Of a stretch of 64,000 nucleotides of DNA, positions 37,366 through 50,675 are shown piece by piece. A program made the position numbers and the translations under genes. Under the pieces are notes generated by a model that was given only the letters and a program-made list of their open reading frames with translations, ran no database searches and had not been told where the DNA came from. Each line of letters starts with the position of its first letter. Position 1 is the stretch's first letter. The stretch is taken from assembly GCF_047948215.1 (NCBI RefSeq), contig NC_134455.1, positions 154,052,575-154,116,574 on the forward strand, written 5' to 3'. This stretch comes from Lycorma delicatula. Lineage: Eukaryota > Arthropoda > Insecta > Hemiptera > Fulgoridae.

Positions 37366-37775
37366 GAAGTCTGATTCGAACCCTAATAACATCCAAATAT
37401 TTCATTAGGCTATAACTCTGGGACCGATTAAAATAAGTACCAATTATATTATTGAAAAGCTCTCAATGAGGGCTTATTATTGCATTTAAGAAAAAGTCCA
37501 AAATCCAAAAAAATTTGGTTTTTGTATACTTTTGTTTTAGTTGATTGCAATCAAAAAGGGAGGTGCACAAGTATATTTTACAACAGTCCTAAATCCAAAA
37601 TTTTAACATTTTAGGCTAACCGTTTTATGAGTTATGCAAGATACATATGTACGTGTGTACGTACAGACGTCACGCCAAAACTAGTCAAAATGGATTCAGG
37701 GATGGTCAAAATGGATATTTCCGTTGAAAACCGAAATTTTTCGCGATCACAATACTTCCTTTACTTCGTACAAGG
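37366..37775. repeat. Probable interspersed non-coding repeat
   Basis: A compositionally distinct segment without an open frame, from GAAGTCTGATTCGAACCC at the left to CCTTTACTTCGTACAAGGAT at the right. It includes TGTACGTGTGTACGTACAGACGTCACG and a duplicated CAAAATGGAT word. The reverse complement of GATTCGAACCC resembles a B box. It has the look of a high-copy repeat, but only one copy is in this window. Confidence 0.35.
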
Positions 37776-39061
37776 ATGATAAAAGTGATATCGGTTCCAA
37801 GCCTACGACACTATTTTTAAATTTTAATCTATTTTGCTAAGAGATACCGGATATCAGATACCTGATCCTTAAAAACATACCATATAAAACTTAATTTTTT
37901 TTAGTAAACGAACTGAGATTATATATCTCTCTTTTGAATTTATTTTCGGACTTAAAATTTATTTAGTTTTTCAATTTAAAATAAAACGTTTTAGCCAAAC
38001 TAAAACCTGCATTTTCTTATCTTTCTACATTTTTGCTGTTTAAAATTGCGTAAAATCTTAAATTACCGTCACTCTAGACTGGATTTTCCTTTTCATAGTA
38101 GTATTTTTTTCGAAAACATATAAAACAATATAGTTACAACTTGTTATTTAATACAGTTATTTCTGTTAATGATCCATCTAGAATTATACATAAAACATTT
38201 AAAATCTATAAAATATAATACATTTTATAGATTAAAATCTACATGCATAAATGATTTATAAATATCAATATTTTAGAAAATTTTCTGCTGGTGAAAATAA
38301 ATAAGAAAGTTCATATAAACATAGGTTCGGAAACGCTTCGATAGCGTATCTGCTGGCGAAATATTTCGTTCTGATTTCTACGCCTTCGGTAAAATTAAGC
38401 CAGACTAATTCTTGTAACAATGCCATATTAAGTCAATGATACGAATTTCATCACGGTAATTACAAACTCTTAATATATTTTCTTAAATATTTTTTCAATG
38501 AAATTTTTGTAGTTTTTATATATTTAACGACAAAGTATTTTTCAACACAATCCTAATTTATTTTAACAGAATGTAACTAATGTAGATAATAACTTTATTC
38601 AAATTACTCCCTGTTATTAGTTTCGTAAACAAATGAACGGATGTATTAATAGCGGACGGTGCTCTCTGAGAACTCCATAAAGTTTATCGTCCTTATAAAG
38701 GACGAAGTATCATCTACTATTAACTCATAAAGCGTTAATAGTACAAACTATTAAACTAATTTCCGCTTGCACATCTTCATAATATTCTCATTTGGCAACG
38801 AAACAAGCGATTCCTCTTCAGAAATTAATTTATGCCAAAGAAAATGATATACAAATACTATTAGCCAACGAAATTCTGAGCTCCAAAAATGCGTATAGTT
38901 ATTATAACGAAATTATTAAAAAGTCCTTTAATTTGAAGTAAATGACACTGCAAAAAAATTAGCTTTATGATTTATTTATATAATTAATAAGCCTGTTTGT
39001 AAAAATAATAAATTCTAAGAAATTGGAACATAAATAACACTTCTTACGTGTCCTTCATTCT
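37776..39061. other. AT-rich spacer, no gene seen
   Basis: No gene. A perfect 17-nt inverted repeat, CGTCCTTATAAAGGACG, lies at about 38690-38707. Confidence 0.5.
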
Positions 39062-39071
39062 TTCGATATCT

Positions 39072-42000
39072 TTTTTTTTTGTCTTCAGTCATTTGACTGG
39101 TTTGATGCAGCTCTCCAAGATTACCTTTCTAGTGCTAGTCGTTTCATTTCAGTATACCCTCTACATCCTGCATCCCTAAAAATTTGTTTTACATATTCCA
39201 AACGTGGCCTGCCTACACAATTTTTTCCTTCTGCCTGTCCTTCCAATATTAAAGCGACTATTCCAGGATGCCTTAGTATGTGGCCTATAAGTCTGTCTCT
39301 TCTTTTAACTATATTTTTCCAAATGCTTCTTTCTTCATCTATTTGCGCAATACCTCTTCATTTGTCACTTTATCCACCCATCTGATTTTTAACATTCTCC
39401 TATAGCACCACATTTCAAAAGCTTCTAATCTTTTCTTCTCAGATATTCCGATTGTCCAAGTTTCACTTCTATATAAAACGATACTCCAAACATATACTTT
39501 CAAAAATCTTTTCCTGAGATTTAAATTAATTATTGATGTAAACAAATTATATTTCTTACTGAAGGCTCGTTTAGCTTGTGCTATTCGGCATTTTATATCG
39601 CTCCTGCTTCGTCCATCTTTAGTAATTTTACTTCCCAAATAACAAAATTCTTCTACCTCCATAATCTTTTCTTCTCCTATTTTCACATTCAGTGGTCCAT
39701 CTTTGTTATTTCTACTACATTTCATTACTTTGTTTTGTTCTTGTTTATTTTCATGCGATAATTCTTGCGTAGGACTTCATCTATGCCGTTCATTGTTTCT
39801 TCTAAATCCTTTTTACTCTCGGCTAGAATTACTATATCATCAGCAAATCGTAGCATCTTTATCTTTTCACCTTGTACTGTTACTCCGAATCTAAACTGTT
39901 CTTTAACATCATTAACTGCTAGTTTCATGTAAAGATTAAAAAGTAACGGAGATAGGGAACATCCTTGTCGGATTCCCTTTCTTATTACGGCTTCTTTCTT
40001 ATGTTCTTCAATTATTACTGTTGCTGTTTGGTTCCTGTACATGTTAGCAATTGTTCTTCTATCTCTGTATTTGAACCCTAATTTTTTTAAAATGCTGAAC
40101 ATTTTATTCCAGTCTACGTTATCGAATGCCTTTTCTAGGTCTATAAACGCCAAATATGTTGGTTTGTTTTTCTTTAATCTTCCTTCTACTATTAATCTGA
40201 GGCCTAAAATCGCTTCTCTTGTCCCTATACTTTTCCTGAAACAAAATTGGTCTTCTCCTAACACTTCTTCCACTTTCCTCTCAATTCTTCTGTATAGAAT
40301 TCTAGTTAAGATTTTTGATGCATGACTAGTTAAACTAATTGTTCTGTATTCTTCACATTTATCTGCCCCTGCTTTCTTTGGTATCATGACTATAACACTT
40401 TTTTGGAAGTCTGACGGAAATTCCCCTTTTTCATAAATATTACACACCAGTTTGTATAATCTATCAATCGCTTCCTCGCCTGCACTGCGCAGTAATTCTA
40501 CAGGTATTCCGTCTATTCCAGGAGCCTTTCTGCCATTTAAATCTTTTAATGCTCTCTTAAATTCAGATCTCAGCATTGTTTCTCCCATTTCATCATCCTC
40601 AACTTCCTCTTCTTCCTCTATAACACCATTTTCTAATTCATTTCTTCCGTATAACTCTTCAATATATTTCACCCATCTATCGACTTTACCTTTCGTAATA
40701 TATATTGGTGTACCATCTTTGTTTAACACATTATTAGATTTTAATTTATGTACCCCAAAATTTTCCTTAACTTTCCTGTATGCTCCGTCTATTTTACCAA
40801 TGTTCATTTCTCTTTCCACTTCTGAACACTTTTCTTTAATCCACTCTTCTTTCGCCAGTTTGCACTTCCTGTTTATAGCATTTCTTAATTGCCGATAGTT
40901 CCTTTTACTTTCTTCATCACTAGCATTCTAATATTTTCTACGTTCATCCATCAGCTGCAATATATCGTCTGAAACCCAAGGTTTTCTACTAGTTCTCTTT
41001 ATTCCGCCTAAGTTTGCTTCTGCTGATTTAAGAATTTCCTTTTTAACATTCTCCCATTCTTCTTCTACATTTTCTACCTTATCTTTTTTACTCAGACCTC
41101 TTGCGATGTCCTCCTCAAAAATCTTCTTTACCTCCTCTTCCTCAAGCTTCTCTAAATTCCACCGATTCATCTGACACCTTTTCTTCAGGTTTTTAAACCC
41201 TAATCTACATTTCATTATCACCAAATTATGGTCGCTATCAATGTCTACTCCAGGGTAAGTTTTGCAGTCAACGAGTTGATTTCTAAACCTTTGCTTAACC
41301 ATGATATAATCTATCTGATACCTTGCAGTATCACCTGGCTTTTTCCAAGTGTATATTCTTCTATTATGATTTTTAAATTGGGTGTTGGCAATTACTAAAT
41401 TATACTTCGTGCAAAACTCTATAAGTCGGTCCCCTCTTTCATTCCTTTTGCCCAGCCCGTATTCACCCACTATATTTCCTTCCTTGCCTTTTCCAATGCT
41501 TACATTCCAATCTCCAACTATTATTAAATTTTCATCTCCTTTTACGTGTTTAATTGCTTCATAAATCTCTTCGTATACACACTCTACCTCATCATCATCA
41601 TGGGCGCTTGTAGGCATATAGACGTTAACAAGCGTTGACGGTTTAGGTTTTGATTTTATCCTTATTGCAATGATTCTATCGCTATGCGTTTTGAAATACT
41701 CTACTCTCTTCCCTATCTTCTTGTTCATTATGAAACCTACTCCTGCCTGCCCATTATTTGAAGCTGAGTTAATTATTCTATAATCATTTGATCAAAAGTC
41801 GCCTTCCTCTTCCCACCGAACCTCACTTATTCCTACTACATCCACATTTATCCTATCCACTTCCCTTTTTAAATTTTCTAGCCTACCAACCTTTTTTAAA
41901 CTTCTAACATTCCACGCTCCGACTCGTAGAATGTTATTTTTTAATTTTCTGGTGACCCCTTCCTTAGTAGTCCCCACCCGGAGATCCGAACGGGGGACTA

Positions 42001-42371
42001 GTTTACCTCCGGAATATTTTACCAAGGAAGGCGCCTCCATCATTGCTATTTGAAAATGCAGAGAGCTACATTTTCTTGGAAAAAAAGCAGCTGTAGTTTT
42101 CCATTGCTTTCAGCTGCGCAGTACTCAGAGGACTGAGTGATGTTGATATGGCCGTTTAAGTCATTCTGACTCATGCCTCTAACAACTACTGAAAGAGCTG
42201 CTGCCCTCTTTCAGGAATAATTCCTTAGTCTGGCTCTCAACAGATACCTCTCCGATATGGTTGCACCTTCGGTCCAGCTACTCTGTATCCCTGGGCACTC
42301 AAGCCCCCTCACCAACGGCAAGGTCTCATGATTCATAGAGGAGGTATCCTCTATGATCCATAGAGGAGGTA
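39072..42371 (-). mobile_element. Full-length RTE-like LINE with 10-bp target duplication
   Basis: A 3.3-kb single-ORF LINE on -, close to the usual RTE length. TTCGATATCT flanks it at 39062-39071 and 42372-42381. The 3' end on - is TGAAGAC followed by a run of A (T run at 39071-39080 on +). The 5' leader is 42044-42371. The order is endonuclease then RT with no separate gag, as in RTE-type elements. A fragment of the same family is at 17417-17810. Clade assignment rests on size, single ORF and protein pattern; another related clade is possible. Confidence 0.85.
39085..42043 (-). pseudogene. RTE-like endonuclease-reverse transcriptase, few disabling changes
   Basis: The ATG at 42043 opens the endonuclease: GAWNVRSLKKVGRL, GISEVRWEEEGDF, then an in-frame TGA at 41792-41794 where a Trp codon is expected, then GDWNVSIGKGKEGN, RYQIDYIMVKQRF and DSDHNLVIMK. 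A second in-frame stop, TAG at 40928-40930, replaces a likely AAG. The RT has RKAPGIDGIPVELLRSAG, FIDLEKAFDNVDWNKMF (motif A), IRQGCSLSPLLFNLYM and RFADDIVILAES (motif C, both Asp intact). A one-base deletion near 39735 and another near 39345 shift frame before the C-terminus (KRRDRLIGHILRHPG, GRPRLEYVKQIFRDAGC), which also shows a stop in LALER*SW. It ends at the TGA at 39085-39087. So few lesions indicate a fairly young copy. Confidence 0.9.
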
Positions 42372-42381
42372 TTCGATATCT

Positions 42382-45300
42382 AACGCAAGTGAATTTTTAA
42401 TTTATCAAAAGAATAAAATTAAAATTATTATTTTTTATTATTATTAACCTTTCAAGCGTTTTAATTAAAATATTCTATGAATGTATAGCTCAAAGAAATT
42501 TTTTTATTGCTTACTCTCAACCATAATCTCTGAAGTTAGACCCTCGTGTGAATTACGTCCGTATAAGCAAGCTGCAACGGAAATTGATTTCTTGTAAGAA
42601 TTTATGTTTCTAATTTTTGAACTTGGTTTTAATGCAAGATTTACAATGTATACAGCATTTTCATAATTTTTTCTGCTATAATTATAAGCGAATACCTAGA
42701 AATCTAAAACAATTACATCTAACGGTTTTTTTTTAGTAGTTATACGACAACCCATCGGTATAAAAACACTAGAGGGTGGTACCAGTGATACCATCCTCTC
42801 AACCAAAACATGAAATATTCAATAATTTAGTTATTGTTTAATAAAATAATTAAGGGTATAATCTATTAAGAATAGCTTTTAGAGTAGACAGGTAACATTT
42901 TCAATTATTTATTTTGTTATAAGAAAATTGCCGATCTCATTGTGGAATATCTTGCTAACTTACAATATCGTAAAATATCTTATATCAGAGTTATACGTTT
43001 TCTGAAATTTTTAACGCTAAAATTTTTGACCACACTGTTTCCAACAAAACGGTGAATCCGATCACTGAAATATCCTTTCTCCAGTTTCGTAAATGTATGT
43101 GACGTCTTATTATAACATTATTCCAAGTTATTTTTTCGCAACTGAGATGAATAGAATAATTCGTACAGTTACCGAGAATCCTTTTATTTAAACATTGAAT
43201 TTAATAATTAAAAATAGAAATTAATAATTTTTTTAATAATTAAAATTTAATTGTTAAATAATTATTTATTATAAATTATTTAACTATTGATTTCTTTTAA
43301 TAATTAAAAAAAAACAAAAAAAAATTTAAAAAACGCTCTTTTCTAATAAACTATTTACTTTATAACTTTATATTGTTTAATCAGAAATTGATCGAACATA
43401 AATGAAATATTTCAATATATTTAATAAAAATAAAATTAAAACCAATAAAAAAAAAGCAACAAAAAACCAAAACTAATAAACAAACAAAAAAAAAAATGAA
43501 ATAAACTCAGAAGAAAGTTAAACACCGTCTACTTTCAACTTGTTAAACGTTAAATGGATTTTCTGTGTATAAATCAACCTTAAGCAAAAATCAGGTTTTA
43601 TCATTCATTTAGCCTAATTTATTTATGTATTATGTACGCAGAATTATCTTTCAATGCTTTCATTTGGTCAAAATTTTTGCAAAAAAAAACTTCGCAATAA
43701 AAATGTTTATTTATTTAAAAAATAAATTGTTAAATGATTTGGAACCAGTGAAGATTGGTTCCAGTTTACGTTTCAGTTTTATTATTATTTACGTTTTATG
43801 AAAATGGGTACAACTGTGGGTCGTTTTGGATAAACATAAAATATTGCATTTATCTGGTCCAGTAAAGTTTTTCAGTTAAAAGGGATTTTTTTGTAGAGAA
43901 AATACAAAATAGTTATTTCACTACTTAAAAGAGAAATTACCCCTAAAAGACGAATTATCTCTGATGGGCTTATGATTTACATCATTCGAACGTCATGGAG
44001 TCACTTACTCGGTAGACAGGTAAAGGCCAGTATGTAAATCGGTAGACAGCAGGGAAGCCAATACTTCTGGTAAGAAATGGATTTTTTGTCTACACGAAAT
44101 TAGTTAGTTCACGTCTTTTAAGTGATTTATTAGGTTTACCTGGCAGCAAATCTAAAAAAAACAAGGGAGTAACAAACAACATTTGAAAGTTCAATCTATC
44201 CTTCAATATGAACACACTCTTAATAATCAGCAACATCCACACAAATACACATACAGAAACGTAAGAACGCACATCTACAGAAGCTATGTTTTGATCGATT
44301 AAAGACTGAATAAAATTACTACGACTCACATATAATTTAATAGACATATATTTCCCACAAGACTATATAAATAACTTGAAAAAAATATTTGATTCTTCTT
44401 TGAAAAAAAATAAAAATATTTTTCATCAACACCAAAAGCGAACTAACAAAATATGGAAGAATCTGTTATTCCTTTAATTCTCTAATAAATAAATAGGCCT
44501 GCCTATTAGATAAGTGGGTTAATTTTTTTTTACTACTTGTTTAGTGTATGAAAGTAAGTGAAAAATTGTGTTTTAGTGCTGTGGCAGATACCAACAGATA
44601 ATTTATTGGACACCAGATTCCATCCTGTTCTTCTTGTTTCAGTGGAATGCATTTTGGGTGCTTTTCTGGTTACGGAGAGAGTGAATTTTACGGTTACAAC
44701 TTACTCAGGGTTAAGTTATTACAGTTGAATAATATGTTGATTTTTATAACAAAAAATACGCTTCCTTGTTTGTGCTTCTCCCATTAAAGTAGATTTTTAA
44801 AAGAATTAAGTAATTCCATTGCCAGAAAGGAATATTATTAAATATTTAAATTAAGAAAATTTTGTCATGGATTATTATTTTTGCATTTTTAAGCATTAAC
44901 CCATATAAATACACAAATATCAAATCAATAAAGTATAATGATTAAGAATAAGTAAAATGTTAAACAATACCATACAAGTAATATTCCTGAACAAACTGAA
45001 ATTTTTACTTATTTTGTGGCAGGGATAACAAATATCTATGAATAAATATACTTAGGTAAGTAAAAATTTTCGTTAAGTTGACAGCAGTGTCACCACAAGC
45101 AAGAACGTGTTATGCTTACTGCTACGAAAGTTATATTTTGCTTTCATTAGTTTACTTACGCTTGCCACGCTCCACATTCATTAACCACGCTCCACATCAC
45201 TTTTCGTTTAATGATTCGTTTTCTTACAATCTGAAGTTATAACAAGTGCCGAAAATAATCGAAGACGTTCAAAATAATAAGAGAGTAATGTTTCACCGCA

Positions 45301-47464
45301 ACGGTGTGTGTACGAATGGATTGAAATATTAAAAAAAGTCGTACTAGTGATAAAAATTAATAAGAGGCAAGACATCTTCAGCCACGTCCATAAGCGTTGA
45401 AGATGTAATGCGCGTACGTGACATGGGTTTGTTTGATAACGATGAATTGCAGATAACGAACAGGATAACGATGAAGTTGCAGATGGTGTGTAAACTGGTC
45501 AAGGGATATTCCCACATTATTCCCCGTCTATATGCTGCCCACACTGTTCAGACGCGCAGAAAATGCAGATTTTCGTACCAATTTATCTTCCACATAAGGA
45601 AAAACATTTCATAAAATCAAGAAACTTAGTTACATACAAGTTATACACTTTCATAATTGATATTTACAAGCAGCAGTATTACGAACAGAGTACCATTTAT
45701 CTGATTCACTCAAAGAAACATTAGGAGGCCGTCGACTCATTTCGGGCTAAGAACTGATGAACGCGAAATATCAATTCAAATTTTATTATTCTGTTGAATA
45801 AATACTTTTTACGTTACGGTCTGTAAACTCATAGTTAGCAAATTTCTTTAGTTACAAGTAATTAAAATAAGTTAAGAAATTTATTTAAATCACGATTTAA
45901 TTAAGGTGATTTATTTCATTTTAACTAACCGTAAGAAGGAATAAAACGTTTCCAAGCACAATTAAAATATTCATTATAGAATAAATAAATATGGATTTAC
46001 GTTTGCGACTTTTAATTAACAAAAGTTATTTTCTTCTAAGAAATAATTATATAAATAATAAGAATTAATTATTGGGGTAAAAGAAGTGGGGTTGCAATAA
46101 AATTTACGACGTAAGTAATTTTTATTGTAATAGTACATCCACTTGATGGAGTGATCAAAAAGATTAAATTAAATTTTTTTTTGTAAAAGGATGAAGAAAT
46201 TCAGTGATCCAGATACCTCCAGATCCATTGATCAACACTGCCATTGTAAATGTCGTTTCAACATTCCTCAGACAAATATAACAGTAAACACTATTTTTTG
46301 TTCTTTTTTTGTTTTTAAATAATTTAAAATTAAAATCTTTAAAACGTCGTATTTATATTAAATTTTATGTGTTTAGCCTACAATCTTAAGAGTATGTGAA
46401 CAAGACAGATTATTGTCTTATAAAATAATGTGATTCTATTCTATGTATTATAAATAAACAAACAAGATTAATATAAAACAAAAACGTAGGTTGACTACAA
46501 GCATATTATGGTTGAATGCCGATTAGTAATAATTAAAAACGCAAACAAATTTCATCCGATGCATTGGGTCAATTGTATAATAAATATCAATTTCAAATTA
46601 AAGTGAATTACGAAATGAATTTATTTGTTTACTCTGTACCCATAAAAATGGATTTTGAGGAAGATTATTTAAACCTGAATATGTAATTTAACAGTTAAGC
46701 TGAATACAAAAATTAATGCAAGCTAGTGATGGTAAATATTAAATATTTATTAGAGCAGAACTTAACAACGATACTTGTTTTATCAATATAGAAAATGCGC
46801 TTTTAGCTGAAGTATCATATAGGAGATTAATTTATCATAATATAATTCTGTATAATTAATACTTAACAAATAGATCAAGTTCTGGATCTTTTAATAATAT
46901 ATGCATTTTATAACAATAAAACAGGTTAATTCACATATAAGTGAAATAAATTAAAAGCTATTAGGTGAACTCTCAGTTTAAATAATTAGTTCTACATCAA
47001 CTAGCAGTTCTGTAAACAAGAGACCATTTTCATTTTGCATTCAATTTAACGAAGCTCTATAAGGAAATCTAATTGATAAATGTAAAAATTAAATGAAAAA
47101 AAACAAAACATTAGATCGTAACTCATGGGAGAAGGGTTAAATAGTAACAAAAATAATCTTATTATATTAGAAACAATGTAAAGATTGTTGTAAAAATGTA
47201 AAATGTAAATGTAAAAATTTCATTATTTATTAATTTTTTTTTTAAATTACGATGTCCGAGGAGAAAACGGTTAACAAATAAATGTATAGAAAACCGACGT
47301 AAAATGAAATATCTAATAGTCTGCTTAAGAAAGCTCGATGCTGTAAAAACGTAACAGAAGAACGACCTCATCGTTGAAAAGTAGTATTAAACATTGGGTA
47401 AAACAAATAAATGAAGTATGTTACGTCAGTGACGTAGTCACTAGAAAAATACTTTAAATAAAGA
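42382..47464. other. AT-rich spacer, no gene seen
   Basis: About 5 kb of AT-rich sequence. The frames at 44090-44347 and 45344-45614 have no recognisable motif and are treated as chance. A slightly GC-richer stretch at 45250-45560 contains direct GATAACGAT-type words. No element ends recognised. Confidence 0.45.
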
Positions 47465-48480
47465 GCGTCGTCAGGAGTACATGTTGACCCTCGTAAGGGA
47501 AGACCTTGTTACAATTTTGACTGCCACACCACCCCTCCGATCGTAGCACTGATGAGCTTTACCGGAGGTCGTCTTTTAGACCCTCTAAACTTGATACTGA
47601 CCCTCTAAACTGTGTTGTGCTATCAAGTTTGCACATAGCACAACTGTGTTGTGCTATCAAGTTTAGTGCTATCAAATTGCAGTTTGGCCTCTATCAGGAT
47701 TCCACCGATTCAAATTTACCTCGGCGAGATTTCCATCAGTGTATTTACACAACTTATTATCGCCTTCGTATGGTTCTTCCAACCACGACCACCTACCACC
47801 AAAACTTACGACCATCTACTATAAAATTAACCCATTCGCGGAAGCGCGATCCCCGCCCCTTCCTTTACAACCGAAAATTTCACAGAAAATCTCTTCCTAT
47901 AGTTAACTTCAATTAGACTACGCACTCCGATCATTACTTGATTGAGTCTTTAAAAACCAAAATTACTATCCTTATATCAACAAAACAGGTGTCGATAGCA
48001 ACAACGACAATTTTGTCCTGCAATTCAATCTACTCAAAGTCCTCTTGACTAACTAAAAAATCAAGAAACAAATTCACAAAATTAATAAGCTTCTAATGAA
48101 AACATACCATATCTCTCTCTGCTCTGGTCCGCTTTCGGAAGCGAAGTCAATCCCTACACCCTCCCACACCGCGCTCCATCACAGATTTCTCCATCCACAC
48201 ATCCATTCTCATCCTAATAGCGGGGATGAGCTAACCGGGACTCGATGTCAAAATACCTACCTTCAGCCAGCAGGAGTACAGCCTAACCCCGTAAGCAAAG
48301 ACAACCACCAAGTGACGTTTCCGGTCGGGCATGCCATCCTCTCCATACCTAGCCCTGATGGGCTTTACCGGAGGTCAGCTTCAGAAACCTCGGCGGGTGA
48401 CATATTACAGTCTCGCCTCGGCCAGGATGCCAGCGATGGGAATGCCGCTAGTGACATTAGCATCAGTGTACTACTAACAA
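47465..48480. repeat. GC-richer region with two diverged direct repeat units
   Basis: CTGATGAGCTTTACCGGAGGTC near 47550 and CTGATGGGCTTTACCGGAGGTC near 48355 sit in longer diverged copies, about 800 bp apart; each is preceded by a CGTAAG word and followed by a patch ending ATCAGTG. A small tandem duplication (AACTGTGTTGTGCTATCAAG) is at about 47608-47665. It lies 3' of the R1-like minus-strand fragment and could be its untranslated region, or an independent repeat. The 99- and 132-codon frames over it lack motifs. Confidence 0.4.
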
Positions 48481-48789
48481 AGATGAACTTGTAATAACAA
48501 ATCACACCTCAAATGTAGTTTTAAACAAGACTGAATTCCTAAACGGTGAATAAAGGGACTGAAATCACCTTCACGTGCAGGTAAAAGTGAGTTCCACACA
48601 CGACTCAAACCAACCAACAAGTGAAAAACATTACTGTGAAACATTACGCAAAACCACAATATAATAACTAACATAAAAACCAACAAAGACAAAGTGACAA
48701 AGAAATGAGAAAACATAATGAGGAAACAATAGAAACAAGGGAAGCCCAGTCAGAACTCAACACACCCTCCGCTAACCTTTCTTTTGCAA

Positions 48790-49215
48790 GATAAATCATA
48801 AATTCCTCAATTATTGACTATTCGGCCTGGTTACTCCAATTTTGCTGTACAACCAGTGCAAGCCCGAGAATACCGAGACGACAAATCACCTCGGTACGCT
48901 TCTTATCGTATTTTGTGCACTCATACAACACATGAAAAGCGTCATTCAGAACCCCGTCCGGCGGGGGAAACACACTAGCATCCACAAGGCCAAATTGCAG
49001 CAACTTTCCCCTAAAAGCAACATGACCTGAAAGAAACTGTGTAACATAATTACTCGGGGAAATTCAGGAGGCGCCCTGCAAGCATCTAATATCTAAGAAA
49101 AGATCATGCGTATATCGGCCATCTTCCATCTCATCCCATCTTGGTCGCCATAAATCATATTCATGCGGCTCGATCTCCAATCACGCCTTTGTACAGGATG
49201 CTCATGGTCCTAAAA
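48790..49215 (-). pseudogene. R1-like ORF2 C-terminal fragment
   Basis: Reads on - as WRPRWDEMEDGRYTHDL, then after a stop NYVTQFLSGHVAFRGKL and LLQFGLVDASVFPPPDGV, then AFHVLYECTKYDKKRTEVIC, the end of the C-terminal zinc-finger region. The pattern GH.AF...L..FGLVD and the following H....C spacing are those of the R1-like fragment at 26620-27395, so both derive from one subfamily; the CX2C half of the finger is replaced by PPPDG. Truncated at the 5' side. No poly(A) was identified at its 3' side. Confidence 0.75.
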
Positions 49216-49985
49216 TTAAGACTCCAATCAGGATTGACCATACGACGTATCCCGAAGAAGGCTTTTTAAAGACTTAAAAATTTGAAAAAATAAACTAAAC
49301 AATTGTTCTCGTAGTTATGAGGTATACCAATACCGAAAAAAAACTTAAGAAATGTTATAAAATTACTGGATTATTCAAAATAAGTTTTCCTAAAAGCAGG
49401 TGAGACTTAAAAAATTGACATAAATATTAATTGATTTATATAGATATAGAATTTATAATTTACAATTTACGTTATTTGCATTTATTTTCAAAAGATATAA
49501 AAATTTTACACAAAAGATTTTAAGCTACTTGATTTCTATTGCAATAAAACGTAAATCGGCAACCGGTTTTTGAGTTTTTTTGTTGAAAATTAGTGATGAT
49601 TTCGGTTGGATTTTCAGTTTCCACCATCTTTATCTCATAGAGATTTAAGTTACATTTACATCATTGAATACACGAACATTGAATATTCTTTTAAGTATTT
49701 TAGAAGAATAAAACCAGCCTTGTTGAAGGCTACCGGTAGTATTGGGATATATTTATTTAATCACCATATTTTCCATTTGAGAGAGCTCGGATTTAGTTTC
49801 GTAGAATCTGTAAAAGGTGACACGTAATTGTTAAATAATATTACGAATTTAAGAATTAAGCCACGCAACTGTTCATTAACGGAAGTTCATGTTACTGAAG
49901 TTCCATAACATGAAGGTTTATTAATATCAAAACAATTTGGTTGTTTATTGTTACTTAATGATCTTAAAACAAGTATTAATGTTCT

Positions 49986-50062
49986 ATTTTCTTATTAAAA
50001 TTAGAAATGTTATTTTATAATCAATTTTAACTTCAACTCAATTTTAATCTTCAACTTAAATG
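49986..50062. repeat. Direct repeat copy A (partner 50607-50675)
   Basis: ATTTTCTTATTAAAATTAGA begins both copies, and both end with ATCTTCAACTTAAATG. Copy A has an extra short segment in the middle. They are about 620 bp apart. Confidence 0.75.
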
Positions 50063-50606
50063 TATCGGTGTAATTGACATGTACTTGTAAATATCCACGA
50101 ATAAATATGCAGATGTCATTCTCTTAAGTGAATATTCTTTAATAACATTACAAAATCGCTCGGTAAATAAATCCGTGCACCATCGTCCAACTTTTGAATT
50201 AATATTACGTGATCTACTGTCTTAAATAAATACAGGTATTATTTAAATAAAATTACGCTCGATAATATTCATTCACCCTACCAGGACAGAACGAGTGTAG
50301 TACCAACCTTACGGTTAGAGACGTTTTACGTACACATGAGCGTTAAGGGTTCGACACCCTTAGCCGCAGACCGCTCGCACCAGTACCATGTTGCTCTGTT
50401 CCCTTTATGATTAGGATATTAATAACTGCCTGCATTATCGTTGTTTACTCTTCGTGGATATATTCATGGTTTTTGTTCTCTATTTAGTTTAGTAGGCCTA
50501 CCCATATTTTAATTATACAACAATATAAAAATATTAAATGTAATATATGTATTATATTATAGTTATTATATATATATATATATATATATATACGTATTAA
50601 TTTTTC

Positions 50607-50675
50607 ATTTTCTTATTAAAATTAGAAATATTATTTTATAATCAATAACTTCAACTTTAATCTTCAACTTAAATG
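50607..50675. repeat. Direct repeat copy B (partner 49986-50062)
   Basis: Second copy of the repeat described at 49986. Nearby (TA)n tracts suggest replication slippage or a rearrangement rather than an LTR pair. Confidence 0.7.

Noticed and set aside
40041..40898. Open frames of 94 and 148 codons on + opposite the RTE-like RT
   Set aside because: They are antisense shadows of the minus-strand RT, rich in Ser/Phe/Leu, with no motifs.
45344..45614. Overlapping short frames on both strands in a slightly GC-richer patch
   Set aside because: No recognisable domain; overlap on both strands suggests chance.
47617..48494. Frames of 99 and 132 codons on + as genes
   Set aside because: They lie over repeat units, lack motifs and have no related sequence on the same frame.
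50330..50385. Possible tRNA around GGGTTCGACACCC
   Set aside because: Only a B-box-like hairpin; no D-arm or A box at proper spacing.
49986..50675. LTR pair of a retrotransposon
   Set aside because: Repeats are only about 70-77 bp, with no TG...CA ends, primer-binding site or coding between them.
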